DNA from: Hirudo medicinalis
Taxonomy: Eukaryota > Annelida > Clitellata > Hirudinida > Hirudinidae
Reading direction: 5' to 3'
DNA: 59,063 nucleotides
Assembly (NCBI GenBank): GCA_011800805.1
Contig: MPNW01000228.1
Coordinates: 2,124-61,186 of the forward strand
Part shown: positions 20,178 to 30,812 of the stretch, piece after piece
Layout of the letters: every line of letters starts with the position of its first letter
How positions within the stretch are numbered: the first letter of the stretch is position 1
Translations under genes and position numbers: made by a program
The notes under the pieces: model-generated
Databases searched by the model: none
What the model was told of the DNA's origin: nothing
The model's input: only the letters and a program-made list of their open reading frames with translations

Positions 20178-20914
20178 TACAAACTGAAAAGGCTGCAAAA
20201 GGCGAAAATTCAACTTGAATTAAGACACGCGAAATTATTTCAAGCTTTTTGCGTGATTCGAAGGCCGACCATGTATCACGCGGTGTTCACGCTCACGACA
20301 CGTGATTCGGGAATGGTTATGCTTGTGAAACATCACCGGTCTTCAGCTTTCCACCAGGCTTTTTGTATGTGATTTTTTTAATTTATCGGCATAAACATTA
20401 CTTTAGCATATTGTTCTCTGTTAAACTTTTAACAAAGGAAAAATTCGTTAAGAATTAACGCCATCACTCACTGTAGTAAAGTCCGTCATCACTGCCTTGG
20501 ATTTCGTGATGCATAATTCCCTTTTAATTCCTTCTTTAGGAAAATGTTTAGAATCGTCGTTCAAAGATTCTAAGATTAATCTAAAGCTTACCAATTGATT
20601 TAAGCTCTGATTTAAAAAGCGAGAGAGGGTTTTAGCTTTAAGGCCTAACCTATTACCATAGTTCAGCTGTTGAAAGAAACTGACAGACCCTTGAGTGATG
20701 TCACAGAACAGTTTTGTTGTTTTTAAGAAATTTTCTCAATTTGCTTGGAATTTTCTAGTAAAGATCTCTTAAAACTGGGTCGCTAATGTAAATAAGTTAG
20801 ACGTGTTGCGAACGTAAGATATTTACGTCTTAATTCCTTAACAAAAATGGACATTCATGTAGTGAGAAATGAAATGTTTGTTCATCACAGGCACCGAACA
20901 GTTGCGAAGAGCAT
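20178..20914. promoter_or_regulatory. Putative divergent promoter between PFKFB and the RUN-PDZ-PTB gene
   Basis: The inferred PFKFB start codon (minus strand, 20177) and the inferred start of the RUN-PDZ-PTB gene (plus strand, 20915) lie about 740 bp apart and point away from each other. Local GC rises around 20150-20350 relative to the flanks. I recognise no specific core-promoter motif. The interval depends on both start codons being right. Confidence 0.4.
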
Positions 20915-23900
20915 ATGGATATACAAAGACTTAAATATATTATGTTTATACTTATGTATCAAATATTAAGAGCAGTCTTACAGGTCTATTCGCAGTTATC
21001 TCTCCAAGCTGAGAGCAATGTTTACAATTCTATCGCAGGTAGTGAAAGTTTCCTGATGAGTTATGCTTAGGAAACCACGACTGCAGGGAATGCTTGTGCA
21101 CTTGTAATGCTTGTGCCATCCACATGATAATGCGATATTTATTTTCATTTGATCTGCGGCTTCCATAAATTACTTTATTAATCTGGTCCTAATAAACATT
21201 GATAATAGTAACAAAATGTTTCAGTTGTTAAAATATAATATTTTACAGACTTCTTTACAGTATATTATATTATTTTATTTTTGTGTCTGTAAATTATTCA
21301 CCATCTATTTATTTACGTTTAATTTCAATTGAAAAGTGAATTTAATAAAGTGTTTTGCCAGACTGACTGAGCTCTGGTTCGGTTTCATTTGGGTTAGGGT
21401 ATTGCAAGCGCATATTTTCCACTAAGCAAAGCATCTGGCATGTCTTTTTCAAACCCATTTATAAAAGAAATAAAGAGTTAGATCTAGAGCTACTTTTGTA
21501 GTTTTGAATAATTTGCGACGAATTATCACGTTTCAACGCATTTTGTTGCTTTACTTTATGGAATTTGCCATTAATTTTCAGAGAACGTTTACCACCTCAC
21601 CATTAATCAGCCCGTTACCGACAATCATCCGAATCTTCAACCATTTTGCGAACAGCTGGAAATATTACTAAGAAAGGACTTGAAACGTAATGAGAAAGTT
21701 AAATTATTTTTTAAATGTGTTACATCATCACTTAAATTATTATCGATAATAATCGAAGTTACTTAGTAACAATTACTAACATTTTATACCAAATTGATAC
21801 ATAACTACTGGCAAAGATTTATTTGGTATTTTAGGACCATTTCTTTAATTAGCTGTCTGAGTGTCACTCAAATATTTTTTACAGAGAGCTCATCCATCTT
21901 TGATAAATCAGTTAGAGATTACTGGAAATGTATTGAGTCATTTTCAAATTATTTGACCAATAAAAAAATAAGGTGAGATAGTTAATTACTGGTTAATTTA
22001 AGGCAAACTCAGGGCTGCTGAGAAGGAGGGCAGGGGAGGCCAGTGGCCCAGTAATTTTTTTGGTCCACCCAGGTCTTAAATATTAGATTCACTCATGCAA
22101 AGTTTATGATTTATGTCTGCATAATAATATTACTGCCACACCTGGTCAACATCAATGATAAAGACTTATGAAAAAATACTTGCTGGTAAGGCATAGAAAT
22201 ATTTTTGTCAGTTTTAACTGCACTTTTGTATTAATTTAACAAAAAATAATTTTTTAAAATAATGTCATTTGTGTTATTACCATCTGTATAACAATTTGTT
22301 TTTTAAATTTTTTTGTAAAAATTAAAGATAGTTTAGGGGCCCATGGTCGCTCTGCCTTGGGGCTCAAAATTTCTGTCGGCAGCCCTGGGAAAAACTGGTT
22401 AAAAAACTGATTGAATAAGACTTGCAATGTGCTTGTGTTTATTTTTCTTTGATGTTTGATATGACTATATTCCTCTTTAATGGATTCTATTATTTACTTG
22501 AATAATATTAAAGTTCAAATGAACTATTTGCCACTGATTTGATTTATTGTTTGTTGACTATCTGTCTTCATTTTAAACCTTAACAAGTTTTATCATTTGT
22601 TTGGATCATAATAGGCAAAATAATAAATAATTTTAATCATAATAAATCTTTCACAGTATAATAAAATACATTGTTAATTTATTGTAACTAATAGTAGTTG
22701 TAAGTGACCTAAAGCATTTGCTTATTTTGTTGCAGATGCCATCCTTTATTTGAGATTTTCTTGAAAAGAGCCAAAACTTGTACTAAAGTAATTATGCAGC
22801 TTTTTATAAATGACACATGCAAACCTTTTTGAATTGTCATCTCAGATACTTATATGTTTTTAGATGTTATATTAGTTTCCTAATAAAAATGAAATACTTT
22901 TTTTGGAAATGATATTGGCAAGCATTAATTTTTTATTAAATTTCATTAGCTTTTCAATAGCTCTGCAATTTCTTGTAGATCACCACGGATCAAGGTCGTG
23001 GGAGATTCTTTCTCCGAAGTTGTCTTCAAAACAAATTTCTCGATAATGTAATACATCTTTTGTCGGTACATCTTTCTTTCCTCAACGTTAGTCTATTAAT
23101 AATAGTAATGGTGATGATGATGATGATGATGATGACGACGACGACGACAACAATAATATTAGTTCATTTACATGGCACTTCATGCATAGCGTCAGTTGGT
23201 TCTTGGTTTGTTGTTACACTGAAGATATGAGTCTCCAGCTTGAAGAGCTCGAGTATTTTTGAGAGCAAATGATATGGGCAGGTATAGGTGTGCGCGAGTG
23301 CCGATAAACGTGATTTTAGATCGAGTTGGAGAAAGTTGATGAAATGCCAGTCATTGATGGCATGGCAGTCTTCTGCAGTCTTACATGCATTTATCTTGCA
23401 AATGAATCTTTAACAAATCTTTTATTTTCTAAGTTCAGAATTGATTGATTTCTCATACTTTATTTTAATATTGCCATAAAATACATCAACCTCATTCTAA
23501 GAATCCATGTGAAATAGATGTGATGCTATTTACTCTTGTAGCCAAAATAATTACTGTTAGAATACACATTAATGTTTAAAATGCAATTCCATATTTATGC
23601 AGAATTGGTATTATTCAAAAACATGTCTCCTATTTGACTCCATACAAGCAGGTAAATGTTATGTTTTATGTCTTTATTTGTTTTTAAATTAATTCATTTT
23701 TCTAATTAGAAGAATCGAGTAAAGCATATTAAAATTTGATTAGACTGATTGCTACATTTTTACAACTATATTCTTCTTTGGGCCAAGCATTGCATGTAAA
23801 GTTACATTGTTATTTTCATTACTTTACGATATTAGTGAATTTAACAACTGTAGTCTTTTTTTTTTTCAAAGGAGTTACTTTTACTTTCAGTTAAGGTCTT

Positions 23901-26900
23901 TTCACATCTCATTTGAAATTATTAAGCTTTCATTGTTTGAAGTTGCTACTTACTGCACATTGTGAAAGCTTGACATTTTTGCATCATTGCAGAGATCTTA
24001 CTCTCTCTTCTCAGGCAGATTAGTGAATTAAAGTTTGAGTTATGTTTGCAGGTTTGTGGCATTAATTAATAATATTGTCCTAAGCAAAATATTGTTGGCC
24101 TATATCACAGGATTTTAACCTCTTAATTTTCAATGGCTTAGCAAGGTTTCAATTATTTTTCACAGTAATGGGGAAATATTACATAAGCATTTAGAGGAAT
24201 ATTTGATTATTTCAAAATTACAAACTTTTAAAATTTAGTTCATTGATTACTAAGGCTGTTAAACTGAAATTTGCGTTATTCTTTTTTAGAATTGTTCATT
24301 TCTTGACGAGACTTGGACCATTCCAGTAAGTCAGTTTTGAATATTAGTCCTATGCAATTACATTAATTGTATTCACAATTTTTGGTTTTAATTTTTTTTC
24401 TTGTTTTATTTTGAATTTAATCTAAGTTCCAGATCCTAATATATTCTATCATCTATATTCTATTCTTTGTCACCCTCTAGCCATTATGTGAATCTCTTTG
24501 AGTTTTGCCTATGGATCATTTCTTTTATATTTCAATTGAGTATTTATTGTTGTTTGCTTACATTTGATGTTTATACAAAAAATATTATTAATCCTGTGAC
24601 TATAATCCTAGGTCTTTAAGGTGACTACTCTGGTCCCTTGCAGGAATCTTGGTATTGAGATATTGTAAGTATTTGTATCTTTGTTTAATTAGCATTAATT
24701 GTGATTAACTTGCAATAAGAAAAAAATAAATGAAAACGCTTATAGTGCTATTGTTTATAAATTTTTATTTTAATAGTTAAGAAATTGCTTAAGTACTCAC
24801 TCTATGACTTTTATCAAGGCATAAGAACTGCCATTCTATTGTGTTGGCTCTTTGCAAGGCTAGTGTGGCTGAAGAAAATGTGAGGACATTTTTCAACAAC
24901 AAACTCACATTTATTACTAATTATGGTACATTTATTACCTATTACAGTAAAACCTCCAATTAAATTGTAATTTAACACAAAATTACCTGGTTTAAGTTAA
25001 TTTAATTCTATTGCTTTCTTTCCATAGAATCTACTTTACATTAATTCATTAAAGAAGTGATTGATCAAACACATTCAATGAATCTTTCATTTTCTGGCAA
25101 TTGATATTTATTTATTAGGGTGAGATTGAGGCTGGAGACATTCTTGATGAGATTTTCAACAAGCCACTCAAGAACTCAACAATTGGAATGGTAAGCAATG
25201 TATTATTATTATTGTTATTATTATTATTTGGGTCAGTAGCCGATTGGTTAAGGCTATCGATCTGGTTCAGCTCTGTTAGGAAATCCTAGCCACTTGCAAG
25301 AGTTTCTGTAACTAAATGGATTAATGGGAGGCTATATCAATAAATATGAATTTTTTGATTTTATGTAAATAATTTATTATATTTTATTATACTGTAATAA
25401 ACCATTGGTCCATAAACTAGCAAGCTATACAGTTAGTTTATAGATCAACTATTCAATTCAAATGGGTTGCCATAGTAACTGATAATGTAGCAGTTGTAAG
25501 GCATGGTTGAATGATTTTCTTGCGAACTGAACTGAGCATCAGCTGCATGAGGCTTCACTGTCCAGACTGTGTTGTTCTAGCTACTCTTGAGCTCTCTTTG
25601 CTACTTTGCTTCTGATGCACACTGCTCTAAGACACTTTTCTTAAATATGGAGGAAGATTTCGGAAGGCAGGGAATCGACCTTATATAATCAGATCTTTTT
25701 AAAGCAATAATCCATTTTCTGGGTTACAACAATTTATTACAATACATTACATCTTGTAATTTAAAACTAGATTTCAGCCTACTTGAGGCAATTCAGAGAT
25801 AAACCAGTGGAACTAGCTATAGTAAAGGTATAGTTTTTTTCAAATAAGTTGTCTATAAATAAATTTAAATGCTATTTTTTATTAATTTATTAATTAATAT
25901 TATAATATTTTTTTTACAGAGAAAATTAACAGATGGCTCAGTTTTTATGCCAATAGCTGAACTCATAAAAGACCTCCCCCTGGCTGTTGGATCTCTAAAA
26001 AGGGATGCTGATCTTATTTTAGATCAGAATATTCAAAATTCCAATAATGGAAAAAATCCTCCCCATGCCCTTCTCCCAGGAGATGATGATGAGGAGGTAC
26101 CAGTGCACAATGGAAATGATCAGTGAGTTGATGATGGTTATGCTGGTGATGTTGATGTTGGTGATGATGGTAAAAGTGAATGTGAAGTGCCCTTAGGAAG
26201 GACTATTATATATGTAAATGAACTACATTTACATTTTTGAAATTTGTTTTGTAAACATAGTTTTAAAAGATGACTTTGTTAGGTATTGGCTCCTGTGAGT
26301 AATTTAGGTATATTTATATAATTATTTATTTAAATTTATGTTTTAATGCAGTGCTCAATTTATTTAAAAAGATTAATTTTAGGGCCCAATATGCTGTACA
26401 ATACATTGGTTCTACCCATGTAGGACAGGTGATTTATTTTTCTTTGAATTATTTTAGCATACTTATTTAACGTCCAAATCAAGACCACTGGTTAGCTATT
26501 AACCGGCGATGGTGATTTATACTTTTTAATTTAATTTTATTCCTAATTTACTTTGATTTTTGGACATAAGCAGTTTTACCAGCAAACATTTTTTTGAATA
26601 AGCTGTAATCATCTAATAGGATGGATCAGTTTGCCAGATTGAACAGGCTATCAATAAAATCACAAGTGCTGAACTTCAAAACCAGCTTCAGGTAAATTTG
26701 TTTATGAATTTGTAATGAGCCTAGAGGTTTGTGTTTATTAAGAGCCTATTGTTTGTTTGATATTTGTATTTCACTTCAGTAAATATGTTATTGCAATAAG
26801 AATCAAACAATTAAAGTTATTGTTGTAGTTGTTGTTATTATTCTACAATATACATTGCCAAAAATCTAGAAGAGAACCACCAATGGAATAAAAACTAAAA

Positions 26901-29256
26901 TTCACTTTCAAATAAACTCACACATCTTCACTTTACTGAAGAAATTATCCGACAATCATACTGACCCAAATTTGATTTTTTTTTAAATTCTTATTATAGC
27001 AATAGATAAATGATGGGCTTCTTGGGCTTGAAAACTTTAATAATATAAAGTAAAATGATTATTAATTAGACTTTGAGAAATTTGGAGAGTAGTTAATGAC
27101 AATGTTTTTCTAATTTATTCTCTTTATTTATTCTCTCTAAGTGGAAGGGACTAATTATTTAGTTGCAATTACACCATCTCTTAAGCAACAAAAAGATCAA
27201 ACACTTTGGTAACAATAAAACTTAACTGAAATAATTTTAAAAAATAAAATTAATCATACATTATATTATAATATACTATAATTTATATATATATAAATAT
27301 TATTTAAAAAATTATATTTAATATATTAATATATTTAAATTATAATTACATTATAATTTTTTTTAAGACATTCAGGGCTGAATTATATTTGGGAGAAACT
27401 GAACTTGTGGTTTTCAAAATGAATTCTGAGGTTTGATATAATATATAATGAAAATCATATACAATTTTTATATACATCAAATTTTCAAATAATAACTTTT
27501 AAATTACAATAAATATCAAATATGTTATATTATATAATATTTTTAATTGTTTTTGATTACATAATTTTGAAACAATCTTTGAATTAATCAATTAATTATT
27601 ACATTTTTAGCCACACTCAGTGAATTTAAACTGATTTGACTTTGATTCTTGGAATTGTAGATGTTCTTGAGAGCCTCTTACACAGAGATTTCCTCTTGCG
27701 GGCGAAAGGATGATCTTTCTGAGATGTTTGCCTGCATTGTGGGGTATTTATGCTGCAATTAATAGTTTTGCATATTTATATTTGGAGACTTGGCTTCACA
27801 GGGCTTCATATTTGAATGAATATTTGCAACATTAGGTAAATTATGAAAATAATAAAATAAAGTCGTTTTAACATTAAACATTATTATTATCTTTAAGTAA
27901 TTGTGTAATTAGAGATAGTAATCACCCATGGTCTTAAAATACATGGAATGTTAATTATAATTTTTTTTCATTTATTTTGTCAAAATAAATTTCAGGGTCA
28001 TCTTATGACTTCAAATTTGTGTAATGATTACAGGTGCCTATGAGAACAGAATGAAACGATACAGAGTAACAAAGTTAAGTGATCACTTAATTAAGAGGTA
28101 ATCATTGAGGTCAATGAGTGAAAGGCAGGATTTGAAAGGAGACAATGTCATGGAGTTAATGATGCCGAGGGGTAGAGAGTTCCAGGGTTTCATGACTCTG
28201 TTAAAGAAGAACTGTTTGCTGTGTTTGGTGGAACATTTCTTTTAGCATAAACAAAGGGGATGACCACTAGAGGCAAGAAACGAAGGGAATTCCGGAATTG
28301 TGCATTGAACGAGACCTTGAACTATTTTGTAGCAGAGGCACAGGTCATTGACAAGGCCTCAATGTTCAAGGGTTTTATGCCCTGGTAGTTGTAATCTGCT
28401 ATGGTGAGGCAATGCTCTGAAACCGGGGATGGCTCCTGTGAAATATTTTTGGGTGCATTCGATTTTCAATTAGAGCCGCTCGCTATGTGGGCTCCAGATT
28501 GGGGAACAATATTCGAGGATAGGTTGGATATAGGTGGTTAGAATATTTTTGCTCGATGTACGAAAGCATTTAAGGAGTAATCTCAATCTCACAAATGCTT
28601 TGGGTATTGTCTGATAAAGGATTTGTGAAGCAATTGTTTTATTGCTTGGTGGAGTTTTGATGCATGACATCTTGATGGAGATTTGAATGCATTTTTTAGG
28701 AGCTAGCTGTAATTGCCATTTGTTGCTCCATATCACTAGCCTGTTGATTGCAGTCTGTAAGGAAGAGTTCTGAGGAAATGATGATCTTGAGTAGAGTTTG
28801 ATATCGTCTTCAAATAGTTTAAATTTGCAAAAAGTTTAAATTTCTAAAATTGAAAAATAATATTGTTGATCTCCATATTTGAATAGTTACTAAAATTTAT
28901 TGTCACGGCAAAATGCTTTACAAAGTACAAGTTTTACATCCTATATTTTAAATTATATAATTCAGTTTTAATTATAACTTTGTTATTAATTTTAAATGTT
29001 AAATTAATCATAAATTAATGTCATATTTCTAGAGAGACAACTTGCACTCTCGCAAAAGACTTTGTTGCACACTTGTTCAGGGCTAGAAATATCGGAGAGG
29101 TGAATATACCTTTATGAAGATACATATACAAATCTTATATTTTCAAAACATTTGTTCAGTGTTAGTTGATTAAATTCAAAATCAAATTTAAAATCAAATA
29201 TCTTTTATTTAAAAACAATTTTGCAGGCAAAGATCATTTTGTGCACTATTGGTTAG
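20915..29256 (+). CDS. RUN-PDZ-PTB multidomain adaptor protein
   Basis: Predicted cytoplasmic scaffold. Exons: 20915-21038, 21582-21686, 21885-21972, 22736-22787, 22979-23065, 23603-23651, 23993-24051, 24290-24325, 24612-24664, 24819-24879, 25119-25190, 25771-25827, 25920-26122, 26383-26428, 26620-26691, 27368-27430, 27661-27743, 29033-29099, 29227-29256. All phases join: 469 codons with stop. RUN domain (about 1-195): PVTDNHPNLQPFCEQLEILL, SIFDKSVRDYWKCIESF, DQGRGRFFLRSCLQ, WYYSKTCLL, ILLSLLRQISELKFELCL. PDZ (about 205-300): LVPCRNLGIEIL, SIVLALCKASVAEE, GEIEAGDILDEIFNKPL. Acidic linker GDDDEE. PTB (about 345-460): AQYAVQYIGSTHVGQ, IEQAINKI, SYTEISSCGRKDDLSEMFAC, final helix LAKDFVAHLF. RUN domains usually meet small GTPases, PDZ C-terminal peptides, PTB NPxY or lipid; partners here are inferred only. 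Uncertain: the first ATG (frame open upstream to 20891) and the nine-codon last exon. ATTAAA at 29374 may be the polyadenylation signal. I do not recognise an orthologue. Confidence 0.8.
22010..22387. mobile_element. hAT-like MITE, copy 1, in an intron
   Basis: Terminal inverted repeats CAGGGCTGC..GCAGCCCTG flank about 378 bp with no coding capacity. Flanks GGCAAACT and GGAAAAAC could be a diverged 8-bp target duplication. Homologous ends recur at 34269-34676 in the opposite orientation. The CAGGG..CCCTG ends are typical of non-autonomous hAT elements; the family assignment is inference. Confidence 0.7.
23102..23158. repeat. (GAT)n(GAC)n microsatellite
   Basis: Compound trinucleotide tract in the intron after RUN exon 22979-23065. 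Confidence 0.9.
25226..25335 (+). repeat. tRNA-derived SINE-like element
   Basis: A-box-like TAGCCGATTGG and a degenerate B-box region (TTAGGAAATCCTAG) followed by a tail shared with 36011-36110 (TTTCTATAACTAA-like). Lies in the intron between exons 25119-25190 and 25771-25827. Not a functional tRNA: the cloverleaf does not close. Confidence 0.55.
26200..26240 (+). repeat. SINE 3' tail fragment
   Basis: ATGTAAATGAACTACATTTACA matches the tail of the element ending near 53935 (ATAAATGAACCACATTTACA). Only the tail is recognisable here. Confidence 0.4.
28080..28860 (-). mobile_element. Non-LTR retrotransposon reverse-transcriptase fragment
   Basis: On the minus strand an open stretch of about 88 codons (28470-28736) carries WSNKWQLQLAPKKC and LEYCSPIWSPHSERL, which match the C-terminal part of LINE reverse transcriptases (after the palm motifs). 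Flanking sequence continues the similarity with stops and frameshifts, so it is a 5'-truncated dead copy. It sits antisense in the 1.3-kb intron between PTB exons 27661-27743 and 29033-29099. Confidence 0.75.
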
Positions 29257-30812
29257 GAAATTATTGTTGCACTGGATTATTGTTAGTTAATAAGAGATTT
29301 TTTCATTATTTTATCCTTGGTTTTGAAACAGATTTATTTATTAGTAATAATGATGAATAATACAAGTGTCTCAATTAAAGCTCACCTACGAAAATCATTT
29401 TAAATTAATTTTTATGGTAATTTTATCAGCTCAAGGTTTTGAAAGAACTCACTGGTTTGTCTGAGTTGAGTTATTGGGTGACACTTAATTTTCTTCATCC
29501 ATTGAAAGAATTTGCATTATTTTCAGTAATTCAATTTCATTTTGTTTGGTGGAATTTTTTGCTTTTTATTTGTTTTTGAATGGATTTTTGAGTGTACTTG
29601 CTGAATACTTCACTTATTTAAAAAAAATCACTTGTGTGCCGTAATAACATTAGATTAGGTATGGCTGCTTTGATTTATTGTTTTTATTTAGGATTCGTAT
29701 AATATGGTTTGGAAGAGTTTCATATTGCAACTTTTTAATTTCTCAATTGTTCTCTATTTTTGCATTTGATAGCAGTAGCTTCAGTGTTAGCTATTGGGAT
29801 GATATTGATGCTTAGTTTAGATAAAAAATTTAAATCCACTGTATAAAAGTTTGTTACTTTACAATTTCCATCCTTTGACACAATTTTGCATATATTTAAA
29901 AAAAATCTTGCAAAATTTGGCCATACAGACATACAATAACATAAATATGCATATTTATCTAGCTAGTGATTATTATTTTGGTGTTGCTTTGTTTGCTGTT
30001 AAATTGTGGACTCGATAGCAGAATGAGATTATTAAAAATAATTGCAAACTATTACAAAATAGTATACAAAAAGGAATAAAATTTGTCTGCAACATTTTCA
30101 TGATATGCATATTTAAATTTTAATGGATAAGGCAAACTTAAGATGATTGTTCATTTTTACAAAGGAATTTTAAGAAAATAAAAACCAAAAAGGATGTATT
30201 TATCTTAAGTTATCTCGTAAATTTAGAAAATGCCATCAAGCATCTGGGAGCGCAAAGATCGGCCTTTGCACTCAATAATAATATGAGAAGCCGGAAGCCA
30301 AAGAAATTGAACCTTTCTTACTGATAAGGCAAAAAGTTCTCAATGATGGCTATGACGGCTGTTCATAAGCTTTCGTACAACAACCTATTTAACTATTGCC
30401 CTTTAAGTAGTCTGTTGAGTGCTTCAATGCCATTGTTGGTGAATGAAGTTCTAACTCCATCTCTTGAAAAAAAGGCATTAATCCAAGACTAAAATTAAAA
30501 CTTTTTATTAATTTATTAAAGGACATTTTATGTTTAAAATAAGAAATAAGCACATCACTTTTTGTGACAAAACATAGCTCTTCCCCTCATTGCCGGCTCC
30601 TCCCTCACGCTGCCGAAAATGACGTTAATTAACACGCACACGCACGCACACACACGCAGCCGAAGTTTATGTCTTTATTGAAAGGCACGATCTTATTCTT
30701 TTGAGTCATAGGTGGTTCTCAATTCGCGTCGATCAATTACTTCCCATGTATCACAATCACGACTACTGACGTGGGCTTTTAATCGTTGAAAGTTATTTCA
30801 AAATCTGAAAGT
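29257..30812. other. Interval between the RUN-PDZ-PTB and caspase genes
   Basis: AT-rich to about 30560; then a GC-richer segment (30580-30790) with a CACACGCACGC tract, plausible as caspase promoter and 5' UTR. Open frames such as 29430-29525 are no longer than chance would allow. A transposase-like relic on the minus strand is listed separately. Confidence 0.45.
30380..30475 (-). pseudogene. Possible transposase relic
   Basis: Minus-strand reading gives SR-DGVRTSFTNNGIEALNRLLKG then a stop; the TNNGIEALNRLLK stretch resembles a motif near the C-terminus of some DNA-transposon transposases. Too short to classify; reading beyond it is broken. Confidence 0.25.

Noticed and set aside
25226..25335. 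A functional tRNA gene
   Set aside because: Box-like elements are present, but the acceptor stem and arms do not pair; a tRNA-derived SINE explains it better.
29430..29525. Possible extra exon (32 open codons, AG..GT borders) between PTB and caspase
   Set aside because: Length is within chance for this composition, no domain is recognised, and it does not fix the phase mismatch to 30962.
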